This document shows, in pieces, positions 17,601 to 25,605 of a DNA stretch of 36,879 nucleotides (position 1 is the first letter of the stretch; each line of letters begins with the position of its first letter). The DNA comes from Treponema sp. (GTDB taxonomy: Bacteria > Spirochaetota > Spirochaetia > Treponematales > Breznakiellaceae): positions 1-36,879 of the forward strand of contig JAIRUC010000284.1 of the NCBI GenBank assembly GCA_031254615.1, in the 5' to 3' direction. A program made the position numbers and the translations under genes. The notes beneath the pieces are model-generated. The model searched no databases and was not told the origin of the DNA. It saw nothing but the letters and a program-made list of their open reading frames with translations.

Positions 17601-19137
17601 TGCAGGTCTTTCCAGCCCCTTCCCGATACGAAGTACTGTTGTCGGAATTTATAAAGACGGTATTATCAATGCCCACTGCGGCGACTTATATATAGATTTA
17701 TCCGCGTTATGGGATTTAACGGGAGATTCGCCCGACTTTGCAATCGCCGGAGGATATGTTACGGGAAAAGTTGATATTCGAGGGTCCATTCTGGAGCCGG
17801 AATTTTTTGGAACCGCAAGAGGAACAAGTATCCGCTTTCTTGTGCCGGAATACATCAGCCATGATATAAAAGCTGTTCCTTTTGACGCTGTCCTTGAAGG
17901 AAATGAATTGGTTTTTGACCGTGTACCGGTTACAGTTGGAAGCGGCGGCGGGACAGTAAGCGGCTGGCTTCGTTTTGAAAACTGGGTTCCGGAAAATGTC
18001 GGTCTGGAAATTACTGTTCCAAGAAGCACGCCGATACCGTATATGTTTAACATAACAGGTTTTCTTGCAGATGGGGATGTTTCCGGAAAACTTAATATAA
18101 TCCGCGAAAACGAAATGATGGAAGTGTCAGGTGATCTTTTTGCAAATAATACCGAAATGGGTCTTATATTTGATGAAGTCAGACAAGACCGTTATAACAC
18201 AGAGAAAAAAATCCCCACTGTTGTAGAGTTGACTGTTACAACCGGGCCTGTGGTAGAATTTATCTGGCCAAATAAAAGCGCTCCCATTTTAAGGGCAACC
18301 CCGGAAATAGGGACCGTAGTTATGGTTTTTGCCGACACAATGACCGGACAATATACACTTAACAGTGATATAACGATTCGTTCCGGTGAGTTGTACTATT
18401 TTGACCGCAGTTTTTATATTCGGCAGGGAAATCTGGTTTTCAGGGAGAATGATCAGCAATTTGACCCGCGTATAAGCGCGCGAGCCGAAATTCGGGAACG
18501 CACAGATTCAGGACCTGTAACTATTTCGATGGTTATAGAAAATCAACCGCTTTTAACTTTTATTCCCCGTTTTGAGGCAAGCCCCTCACTTACACAACTG
18601 GAGATTTATTCGCTTTTAGGCCATAATATGTATGCTATGAGCGGAGACGAAAGCGGCGATACGGCAACGCGTGTTCTTTTGAGCTCCGGTACGGACATTT
18701 TATCCCAATATCTTTTAAGCGATGATTTATTGGGACAAATTGTCAATGTACGGCAATTTGAGCGTACGGTAAGAAATCTGCTGTATTTGGATATGTTCAG
18801 TGTCAGGACAAAGTTTGCTCAAAATTTTGTAGTTTCAAACGCATCCAGCTTTGGGCAGGACCCTGTTGACAGAAACAGCCGTGTAGGTAACTATTTTGAT
18901 AACACAAGTGTTTATTTAGGTAAATATATAGGTCAGGATTTGTTTATTCAGGGCATGATTACCGCGCGCTATGATGAAAACAGACTAACTATGGGTGGAT
19001 TAAGGATTGAGCCGGATATTGGTATAGAGTTTAATACTCCGTTATTTAATATACGCTGGGATTTCATTCCATCAAGCCCGGAAAACTGGTGGGTTAACGA
19101 TAATTCTATTACTCTGATATGGAGTAGGTCATTTTAG
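14695..19137 (+). CDS. tamB: TamB-family translocation and assembly protein (DUF490)
   Basis: TamB-like proteins are long inner-membrane-anchored periplasmic proteins that work with Omp85 proteins and are linked to outer-membrane assembly and lipid transport. At 1480 residues this is longer than E. coli TamB (about 1260). An N-terminal anchor spans about residues 8-28. The bulk is a long run of amphipathic beta-strands. The C-terminal TamB domain is clear from about residue 1200: SGELYYFDRSFYIRQGNLVF, then FDPRISARAEIRER, ending in LIWSRSF. The start is TTG with AGGA about 7 nt upstream; no better in-frame start gives the whole anchor. Its TAG stop lies in the ribosome binding site of bamA, so the two are coupled. 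The order matches T. pallidum TP0325-TP0326, from memory. Confidence 0.93.
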   Translation: MLKTQTRVIYIKILVFTGLIAVSVLAVRPVHSALTAAMSHIRTNFIEKIESLTGIEIRYSSIRPTFFGSFDVRNLSLIKNEKPFLSVSRVRISFSLPELLKGNKAAFHSIQLEHPSITLDLQEDKDTFEFLSSLMNDEKKSNKEVLEQIAQFFPGKTDLQIRNCFVGLTDSARKYQIQNMDIDITGDGVQLLFNGKLNAEFIYTDLLSKTFSINGEIGMNGVCSVNLDEGSANLFISSISGSEQEAGKQKASFFKPFADENLSTKEYFNVQPLNFILDFKDGILNLNTGGDTSGENMSFSGFIYYNTGTNSITTEMNFDDFLLADFVTFSHPRGDINRIFFTPVTGDASFYSDGSAMRYWADFHDSNSSDNSFVVKIHGNDKYITFDKLRLFSPYNKKSDSFFSGELDVTGRIGFSPLTSSGTISFNKFSFGTDEFINAVFTVSTQKNEIQITSENIAAGQLVLNNFGIYLIPTDRDLGIVVSITGKEEKTVDVFAALNYSPRHLEVSTTIDSFSVMDLMQAAQPFSKAVKNPPVGKNYLVNSSISAEIFLTTDFNQVVYNVPNMVFETQDVTGRFSFSGTDRIFTLSESVITRDETELVVSAQYNFANPVEIGFLLAAKYQDLSWNVEGQILDKTTLIIRDAGGLYVYGSRSGSGGVSGYMEGVDFPFLVDNKTIYLNFYLTLRYTSNDFWYVDVAHFNARDYNSLQGIEFISVSGAVDNDGASFRNLLLRDNIGELAGSVDFAWDTDFSYLQFLVNLTDGREKGENYSAEGIVKKNHFNILASVSDMRLDRLLGKSKGGREILLSGSAEVLGDSINSFTAKCDLESLYIKNSALKASASVVFTNDELTATDIKFDYNDVNVVMPLLQLNRIESYAMAKGDIQGVVFKKWLESSFELNANFINIDSWLEIKQALASIDGSFKADKIQYRYEDYDSFSFVFASNDGAVSVSGGPKNMLRLEMDTGGNFFAGLSSPFPIRSTVVGIYKDGIINAHCGDLYIDLSALWDLTGDSPDFAIAGGYVTGKVDIRGSILEPEFFGTARGTSIRFLVPEYISHDIKAVPFDAVLEGNELVFDRVPVTVGSGGGTVSGWLRFENWVPENVGLEITVPRSTPIPYMFNITGFLADGDVSGKLNIIRENEMMEVSGDLFANNTEMGLIFDEVRQDRYNTEKKIPTVVELTVTTGPVVEFIWPNKSAPILRATPEIGTVVMVFADTMTGQYTLNSDITIRSGELYYFDRSFYIRQGNLVFRENDQQFDPRISARAEIRERTDSGPVTISMVIENQPLLTFIPRFEASPSLTQLEIYSLLGHNMYAMSGDESGDTATRVLLSSGTDILSQYLLSDDLLGQIVNVRQFERTVRNLLYLDMFSVRTKFAQNFVVSNASSFGQDPVDRNSRVGNYFDNTSVYLGKYIGQDLFIQGMITARYDENRLTMGGLRIEPDIGIEFNTPLFNIRWDFIPSSPENWWVNDNSITLIWSRSF

Positions 19138-19145
19138 GAGTTTTA

Positions 19146-21686
19146 ATGCGAATTAAATTCTTTTTCGTTTTGCTTTTTTTTATTACAGCGGTTTGCGTCT
19201 TTTCGCAGCAACAGCAGTCAGAGCAAGACTGGTTTACCGGAAAACCAATCAGTGATATTCTTTTTTCCGGGATAAAAAACACATCGCAGTCGGAACTGGA
19301 AGCCTTAATGTTTCCGTACAAAGGGCGCATTTACGATGAAGATTTATACATCGAAATTTTAACAAAGTTATTTGCGCTTAATTATTTTATAAATATTGAT
19401 GTCAGTACCCAACGCGCGGACGGCGGCAGTAAAGTAATATTGATGTTTACAGTTACTGAATTTCCGGTTATCGGCCGTATCAATTATTCGGGGAATTCGG
19501 CTCTGCGGCGAAGCGAACTTTCGGATGTAATAAGTACCAAGATAACCGATATTCATAATCCGGTAAAAATTCGGGCCGATGTTGAGGCGATAAAAAATAA
19601 ATATACAGAAAAAGGTTTTCCAAACGCAACTGTAAGCGTAACGGAAACGCCAAGCGGGGATTCTTCCATAAATCTTACCTTTGTTATCAACGAAGGCAAT
19701 AAAATTACGATAAAGAATATTGAATTTCAGGGAAATACAAAATTTTCCCAAAAGGTATTAAAGGGCCAGCTTTCTTTAAAAGCAAAGACGCTGTTAAACG
19801 ACGGCGCGTTTCAGGAAGCAAAACTTATTGCGGACATTGAAGCTGTTACCAAATACTATCAGGATCGCGGCTATATTGACGCCGCTGTCAAGGATGTTAC
19901 GCGCACTTATGATACTGACGACAAAGGGACGAATATGACTATTACCTTCATGATAGAAGAGGGAAGCAGTTTTACCTTTGGCGGAGTAACATTCGACGGC
20001 AATATTATTTTTTCTACCGAGCAGCTTGATAAACTTATTTATTCAAAAATCGGCGATACTGTAAATTTTACCAGATTAATGACGGATTTACAGCGGGTTT
20101 CTGATTTGTATTATGAAAACGGATATATTTTTAATACCATAGAGCGGATAACGCATAAAGATGAGCAGACAAATGTAATTTCTTATACAGTTTTTATTGT
20201 TGAACGAGGCCGCGCCTACATAGAAGATATAGTAATTGTTGGAAACGAAAAAACAAAAACCGAAGTAATCCTGCGAGAAATTCCGCTGGAACCCGGAGAT
20301 GTTTTTTCTAAAACAAAAGTCATGGATGCGATGAGGAATCTGTACAACCTGCAATTTTTCTCTATGGTCATGCCGGATACGCTTCCCGGAAGCGCCGAGA
20401 ACCTTATGGTATTGGTCTTTACAGTGGAGGAACAGCCGACAACTGACGTTCAATTTGGTTTTACTTTTTCAGGAAGCTCAGACCCTGAAAGTTTCCCTAT
20501 ATCCGGAATGATAAAATGGAATGATCGCAACCTTGCAGGTACGGGAAATCAAATCGGTGCTGAGGTAAACTCTTCGGTAGTAGATACAACTTCAATGTCG
20601 CTTAACTATCTGCATCGCTGGATTATGGGGCTGCCGCTTTCCGGAGGAGTTGATTTATCGGCTGATTTTTCAAGGCGTTTTGCCACCATGAACAATACAG
20701 CTCCGTTTTTTAACGGCGATGAAACTAATTTTGCTTTCCCGGACGGTTTCCAGTCTTATGAAGAATACAGAGCGCATGACAGGCTTCCTCCAAAAGATTA
20801 TCTTATGGAGTTCAGACAATGGTATCTTTCCCTTGGATTTAGCACCGGCTACCGCTGGAATACATTCTTGGGAATTGCCGGTATTAGCGGCGGGACGCGT
20901 TTCGGTATTATCAAAAATATTTACGATGCATCGTTATTCAGGCCGTTTGATCCGGCCCTCCGCTCCGGAAATAACGAATGGATGCCGAAGAACTCTTTTT
21001 GGCTGTCCCTTTCTCTTGATCAACGTGATATTTTTTATGATCCTTCAAAGGGTTATTATTTTTATAACCGTACCGGTTTTTTCGGAATCCTGAACAGTGA
21101 ACGCGAACATTATATCCGTGACGATCTGAAAATACAATATTATTATCCCTTGGTGAATCTTCCGGTAACCGAAAAATGGAATTTCAGGATCATTTTCGCG
21201 GCACAGGCTGGCTTGTCTACAATTTGGAAACAGCCGGGACGCACGCCGGATTCCCGCGTTCCCATGGTTGAAGACGTAAATAAACTTTCTGTTGACGGAA
21301 TGTTTGTCGGAAGGGGATGGAAAAATGAATACCGTAACAAAGGTTTATTGCTTTTTGATAACTGGATGGAACTGCGTTTTCCGCTTGTAAACGGAATCTT
21401 GGCATTTGATATATTTTTTGATGCTGCGGGTATTGAAACAACACAAGGCTATTATTTGGGCAGGAACGAAAACGGAGATCCCAATTTTACCATTGACAAT
21501 TGGCGATTTAGTTTGGGCGGGGGTTTAAGGTTTACCATACCGCAGTTTCCTTTCCGTCTCGGCCTTGCAAAACGTTTCAGATTTATAGACGGAGAATTTA
21601 ATTGGGAGCCGGGAGAACTTTTCGGAGATCCTAACAACCCTGCTAAGGGTCTCGATCTTGTAATCTCGTTTGTGTTATCATATTAG
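19146..21686 (+). CDS. bamA: Outer-membrane protein assembly factor BamA (Omp85)
   Basis: BamA inserts beta-barrel proteins into the outer membrane. The 846-residue chain begins with a signal peptide (MRIKFFFVLL... to about FSQ). POTRA repeats follow from about residue 33 to 430; visible units include GRINYSGNSAL, IKNIEFQGNTKFS, FGGVTFDGNIIFS and IEDIVIVGNEKT. The C-terminal 16-strand barrel ends in LVISFVLSY, with a terminal aromatic residue as expected of a barrel signal. The loop-6 motif usually written (V)RGF/Y appears as VGRGW at 721-725, keeping the key Arg-Gly. AGGAG precedes the ATG by a normal distance and includes the end of tamB. Next gene is skp, 8 nt on. Confidence 0.97.
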   Translation: MRIKFFFVLLFFITAVCVFSQQQQSEQDWFTGKPISDILFSGIKNTSQSELEALMFPYKGRIYDEDLYIEILTKLFALNYFINIDVSTQRADGGSKVILMFTVTEFPVIGRINYSGNSALRRSELSDVISTKITDIHNPVKIRADVEAIKNKYTEKGFPNATVSVTETPSGDSSINLTFVINEGNKITIKNIEFQGNTKFSQKVLKGQLSLKAKTLLNDGAFQEAKLIADIEAVTKYYQDRGYIDAAVKDVTRTYDTDDKGTNMTITFMIEEGSSFTFGGVTFDGNIIFSTEQLDKLIYSKIGDTVNFTRLMTDLQRVSDLYYENGYIFNTIERITHKDEQTNVISYTVFIVERGRAYIEDIVIVGNEKTKTEVILREIPLEPGDVFSKTKVMDAMRNLYNLQFFSMVMPDTLPGSAENLMVLVFTVEEQPTTDVQFGFTFSGSSDPESFPISGMIKWNDRNLAGTGNQIGAEVNSSVVDTTSMSLNYLHRWIMGLPLSGGVDLSADFSRRFATMNNTAPFFNGDETNFAFPDGFQSYEEYRAHDRLPPKDYLMEFRQWYLSLGFSTGYRWNTFLGIAGISGGTRFGIIKNIYDASLFRPFDPALRSGNNEWMPKNSFWLSLSLDQRDIFYDPSKGYYFYNRTGFFGILNSEREHYIRDDLKIQYYYPLVNLPVTEKWNFRIIFAAQAGLSTIWKQPGRTPDSRVPMVEDVNKLSVDGMFVGRGWKNEYRNKGLLLFDNWMELRFPLVNGILAFDIFFDAAGIETTQGYYLGRNENGDPNFTIDNWRFSLGGGLRFTIPQFPFRLGLAKRFRFIDGEFNWEPGELFGDPNNPAKGLDLVISFVLSY

Positions 21687-21694
21687 GGGTAGTT

Positions 21695-22225
21695 ATGAAA
21701 AAAAGAATACTAATTTTTATATTATTTAATCTTTCCTGTTTTTTATTTGCCCAGCAGCAGATTACAAGATTTGCTGTAGTAGACATGCCAAAGGTATATA
21801 CCGCGTTTTTCCGGGATTCGCGGGCGGTAAGGCAGTTTGAAGAAAAAAGCGCTAAAGTACAGAGTGATATTGACAGATTGACAAAAGAAATACAGGAGCT
21901 GCGCTCAAGGCACGCCGACGCGGTGTTACGTGACGATCAGAACGAGGTTTTAAGGCTGGAAAATCTAATTTACAGAAGGTCTGAATATTTAAGGGATTTT
22001 TACCAGACAAGGACAACGGAACTTGAAAATGAAAAAAGAAAGTTAATGCAGTCCGGTTCTTTTTTAAATCAGGTGCATGATGAAATACGTTATATTGCCG
22101 AAAGCGAAGGCTACAGTATGGTGATAGACTTAAAGCAGAATAACGGCATCATTTGGTACAGCACTACAGTAGATATTACCGATAAGTTAATCGCAAATCT
22201 GCTGGCAAAATCAAATAAAAATTAA
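21695..22225 (+). CDS. skp: Periplasmic chaperone of the OmpH/Skp family
   Basis: Skp holds unfolded outer-membrane proteins in the periplasm and hands them to BamA. The protein is 176 residues, the family norm. It has a signal peptide (MKKRILIFIL, cleaved probably after FLFA), the conserved start of the mature chain IxxFAVVDMPKVY, and a long charged coiled coil from about residue 45 to 130 that forms the grasping arms. The last part, YSMVIDLKQN, matches the body domain. AGGGG precedes the ATG. It lies between bamA and mutS; its TAA stop abuts the mutS ATG with no gap. A Cys17 in the signal (NLSC) is not a good lipobox, so I call it soluble. Confidence 0.93.
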   Translation: MKKRILIFILFNLSCFLFAQQQITRFAVVDMPKVYTAFFRDSRAVRQFEEKSAKVQSDIDRLTKEIQELRSRHADAVLRDDQNEVLRLENLIYRRSEYLRDFYQTRTTELENEKRKLMQSGSFLNQVHDEIRYIAESEGYSMVIDLKQNNGIIWYSTTVDITDKLIANLLAKSNKN

Positions 22226-24811
22226 ATGGACACATCCCGCTCCAGCCCAATGTTAGAACAGTACAGGCGCATAAAGAGGGAGCAGAAGGGGAATGTTCTT
22301 TTTTTTCGTCTTGGTGATTTTTATGAAATGTTTGCGGATGATGCAATCGAAATTTCCGCCCTTCTTAACCTTACCCTTACAAGCCGAAACGGTCTGCCGA
22401 TGTGCGGCATTCCGTATCATGCGGCAAGAACGTATATTGCGAGGCTGTTAAAAACAGGAAAAAAAATAGCCATATGTGAGCAGCTAACACAGCCTGGAAA
22501 AGGGCAGAAAGTACTTGAAAGGGACGTCGTAGAAATAATCACTCCGGGCACGACGGTTGACGAAGATTTCCTTGACAAGGGAAGTTCCAATTATCTTTGC
22601 TGCCTTGCCAGCGCAGGACAAGCGCTTTCATTTTCATATATCGATCTTTCTACAGGCGAGTTTTTTACAAGCAGTTTTCCGGCGGATTCACCTGAAATTC
22701 TGCGTCAGGAACTGGAGCGGCTTCAGATTAAAGAAATGCTCATACAGGAATCGCTTTTGAAAGAGGATAAACAGGTCGCCGCGGCAATTTATGATCGAAG
22801 CGGCATTGTTCTTAACCGCTGGGCAGACTGGCTTTTTGATCCGGTACAGGCGAAGATGCGCCTTGAAAAACAATTTGGGCTTGCAAACCTTAAAAGTTTC
22901 GGCCTTGACACTCAAAGCGCGGAAATACTTTCCGCCGGAACGTTACTCGAATATCTTGATACAACTTCGCGAAGTCTTTTGCCCCATATCAGAACATTGA
23001 AAGTTTACCGCGACAGTGAATACCTAGGTATTGACGAATCCAGCCAGCGCAATCTTGAACTTTTGTGCAACCTGCGTGATGGCGACGTGCGTTTTTCGCT
23101 TTTGGAAGTTATGGACGAAACGCGCTGCGCGATGGGGCGAAGGCTTTTGAAACGGCGTATTCTTCATCCGCTTCGCGATTTAAAAAAGATACAGGCGCGC
23201 CTTAACATGGTAGAAGGCCTGTACCGAGATCAGGGGCGGCTTAGTGCATTACGCGAACTTTTAGGAAAAACTCCCGATCTTGAAAGGCTCTGTTCAAGGT
23301 TCGCAATGGACAAGGCGCACGGCAGGGATATGCTTTCGATTAAAAACGCGATTGTTTCATTTTTTTCTGTTTCAGAACTTGGTTTTACGCGGGATGTACA
23401 CTTTGAAAGTGATGCGCGTTTTGAAAGCTCAGGACCCCAGGAAGGAGATAATTTTGAATCTCTTTCGCAGATTCATGAATTGCTTGAAAAGGGAATATGC
23501 GAAGACCCTGCTGTAGTGATTAACGAAGGTAATTTAATAAAAGACGGCTTTAACGCCGAATTGGATCAATTCCGCGCTTTGCGTGACAAGGGCAGGCAGT
23601 TCCTTGAAGACTACCTTAACGAAGAACGCGAAGCTACGGGAATTCAAAGTTTAAAAATCCGGTACAACAGATTAATCGGGTATTTTTTTGAAGTAACCAA
23701 AACCCATCTTACAAAAGTGCCCAAACATTTTATACGCAGGCAGGGCATAACGGGCGGCGAAAGATATTCAACAGAACGGCTTGCCGCTTTGGAATCCGAA
23801 ATTAACGGCGCCTCGGACAAGGTTGTGGAGCTTGAAAAAAAACTCTTTCTGGAAATCCGCGAGCAGGTAAAAAAAGCTCTTGCCCAGCTTGCCGCCGCCG
23901 CCCGAAGACTGGCGGAGATTGACGCCGCACAGTCTCTTGCAAAGGCCGCAGGCATCAGGGGATGGACGCGCCCTGTGTTAAATGAAACCGGTAACCTAGA
24001 GATTTACGAAGGCCGCCATCCTGTTGTGGAAGCGCACCTTGGACGCGGCGAATATATACCCAACGATATATTGTTAAGTACGGACAAAGACGGTATTTCC
24101 TTTGCGATGATAACAGGCCCTAATATGGCAGGAAAATCTACCTATTTGCGCTCTGCAGCGCTTATTACAATTATGGCTCAGGCAGGCAGTTTTGTACCGG
24201 CAAGAGAGGCGCGCATCGGAATATGCGACCGTATCTATTGCAGGGTAGGGGCTTCTGACAATCTTGCGCGGGGGGAATCAACCTTCCTTGTGGAAATGAA
24301 TGAGACCGCTTTTATTCTGAACACCGCTACGGAAAAAAGTCTTGTCATCATGGACGAAGTAGGCAGGGGAACAGGCACAAATGACGGTCTTTCAATAGCG
24401 TGGGCGGTCAGCGAAGAACTGTTAAACCGCATAGGCTGCAGGACGCTTTTTGCCACTCACTTTCATGAACTTTCGATTTTATCTCACCCCCGTCTTGCCA
24501 ACCGTTCAATGGAAGTGCTTGATAAGGACGGAAAAATTATCTTTCTGCGAAAACTGAAAGAGGGCCCTGCCGCCGAATCCTACGGTATCCATGTAGCGCG
24601 CCTTGCCGGTCTTTCGGAAAACGTGCTTGGCAGAGCGGAGCAAATTATGGAACTTCTGAAAGCGCGGGATGCTGATACGGTTAACCACCTTGAAAATAAG
24701 GTTAATGCAGTAAAAAATACGGGTACAAGCGATAAAAAAGCAGTTTCCAGCCCCTCGAAAAGACAATCCACTCCCAAACCTGTGATAGAAGAACCTAGTC
24801 TTTTTGATTAA
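22226..24811 (+). CDS. mutS: DNA mismatch repair ATPase MutS
   Basis: MutS recognises mispaired bases and starts repair with MutL. The 861-residue length equals E. coli MutS. The mismatch-reading motif is in RLGDFYEMF (Phe-x-Glu). The connector, lever and clamp domains follow. The ATPase has Walker A GPNMAGKST from residue 631, Walker B LVIMDEVGRGTGTNDG, and TLFATHFHEL. The extreme C-terminus EEPSLFD resembles a sliding-clamp binding peptide. The ATG directly follows the skp stop (TAAATG), with no ribosome binding site of its own, so translation probably depends on coupling. Linking a DNA repair gene to outer-membrane assembly genes is a shared treponemal arrangement, not evidence of a joint function. 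Confidence 0.99.
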   Translation: MDTSRSSPMLEQYRRIKREQKGNVLFFRLGDFYEMFADDAIEISALLNLTLTSRNGLPMCGIPYHAARTYIARLLKTGKKIAICEQLTQPGKGQKVLERDVVEIITPGTTVDEDFLDKGSSNYLCCLASAGQALSFSYIDLSTGEFFTSSFPADSPEILRQELERLQIKEMLIQESLLKEDKQVAAAIYDRSGIVLNRWADWLFDPVQAKMRLEKQFGLANLKSFGLDTQSAEILSAGTLLEYLDTTSRSLLPHIRTLKVYRDSEYLGIDESSQRNLELLCNLRDGDVRFSLLEVMDETRCAMGRRLLKRRILHPLRDLKKIQARLNMVEGLYRDQGRLSALRELLGKTPDLERLCSRFAMDKAHGRDMLSIKNAIVSFFSVSELGFTRDVHFESDARFESSGPQEGDNFESLSQIHELLEKGICEDPAVVINEGNLIKDGFNAELDQFRALRDKGRQFLEDYLNEEREATGIQSLKIRYNRLIGYFFEVTKTHLTKVPKHFIRRQGITGGERYSTERLAALESEINGASDKVVELEKKLFLEIREQVKKALAQLAAAARRLAEIDAAQSLAKAAGIRGWTRPVLNETGNLEIYEGRHPVVEAHLGRGEYIPNDILLSTDKDGISFAMITGPNMAGKSTYLRSAALITIMAQAGSFVPAREARIGICDRIYCRVGASDNLARGESTFLVEMNETAFILNTATEKSLVIMDEVGRGTGTNDGLSIAWAVSEELLNRIGCRTLFATHFHELSILSHPRLANRSMEVLDKDGKIIFLRKLKEGPAAESYGIHVARLAGLSENVLGRAEQIMELLKARDADTVNHLENKVNAVKNTGTSDKKAVSSPSKRQSTPKPVIEEPSLFD

Positions 24812-24872
24812 ATATTACTGCGAAAAAAACTTTTCGGTAAAGCGCCATCCATCTGCAAACACATATATATGT

Positions 24873-25586
24873 ATGAACTATTTTAATAAAATTCTTCTTT
24901 GGGCAAAAAATCTTCTTTTTCCATCCTACTGTGCTTTGTGCGAAACCGCTCTTACAGAAACTGAAGAAATCAGGTACGGCCTTTGTGAAAAGTGCCGGAC
25001 ATCGGTTAAAAGTATGCAAGGTAAATTGTGTAATTTATGCGGCAAACCGTTGATCTCTGAAATGGATGTTTGTCTTTCCTGCCGGAATGGAGCCGATAAA
25101 TCCTACGATCGTCTGTGGGTAATTTTCCCTTACACAGGAATGTACTGTAAATTGCTCAAGTCTTATAAATTCGGGAAAAATCTTGCGCTCGCTTTCTTTT
25201 TTGCACAAAAGGTATTGGAAGTTATTGCGGCAAATCCCGTTTTGCAAAGCGCTGTTATTGTTCCCGTTCCGCCAAGGCCGGGGAAAATAAAGGAAACAGG
25301 ATGGGATCAGGTCGACTATCTTGCAAAGCAAATCTTAAAACAAGGGCAGGGGAGCATTGTCTCCCGATGCCTTAAACGGCGAAGATCAAAAATACAGAAA
25401 CGCCTTGACCGCAAAGAGCGTATGGAAAACATGAAGGGCAGGGTATACGTGTACCAAGCGCCGCCTAAAACCGCGCTTGTTATTGATGATGTAATAACGA
25501 CAGGCTCTACCATGGAAGTTTGTTCAGAGACGCTCAAAGAAGGCGGAGCGGAAAAAGTGTATGGGTTATGCCTTTTTTATGATTAA
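24873..25586 (+). CDS. comF: ComF-family phosphoribosyltransferase-like protein
   Basis: ComF/GntX proteins combine a zinc-binding head with a phosphoribosyltransferase fold. In naturally competent bacteria ComF aids DNA uptake; in others the role is unclear. I place the start at the ATG at 24873 (237 residues), because this gives the standard opening before the first CxxC. A TTG at 24804 inside the mutS end also opens the frame but adds 23 unlikely residues. Four CxxC pairs are visible: CALC, CEKC, CNLC and CLSC. The PRPP loop is ALVIDDVITTGSTM near the C-terminus, and VPVPPRPGKIKETGWDQ is a typical ComF stretch. No other competence gene is in the window. Confidence 0.9.
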   Translation: MNYFNKILLWAKNLLFPSYCALCETALTETEEIRYGLCEKCRTSVKSMQGKLCNLCGKPLISEMDVCLSCRNGADKSYDRLWVIFPYTGMYCKLLKSYKFGKNLALAFFFAQKVLEVIAANPVLQSAVIVPVPPRPGKIKETGWDQVDYLAKQILKQGQGSIVSRCLKRRRSKIQKRLDRKERMENMKGRVYVYQAPPKTALVIDDVITTGSTMEVCSETLKEGGAEKVYGLCLFYD

Positions 25587-25591
25587 GATTA

Positions 25592-25600
25592 TGATATAAT
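25592..25600 (+). promoter_or_regulatory. Extended -10 promoter of the dihydroorotase gene, close to the start codon
   Basis: TGATATAAT at 25592-25600 is a perfect extended -10 element and ends 5 nt before the ATG at 25606. It lies in the 19-bp gap after comF. No ribosome binding site is present between it and the start, nor just upstream. Confidence 0.55.
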
Positions 25601-25605
25601 TAACT

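Noticed and set aside
24804-24872. TTG at 24804 as comF start
   Set aside because: Would add 23 residues unlike the family and lies inside the mutS end; ATG at 24873 gives the usual N-terminus.
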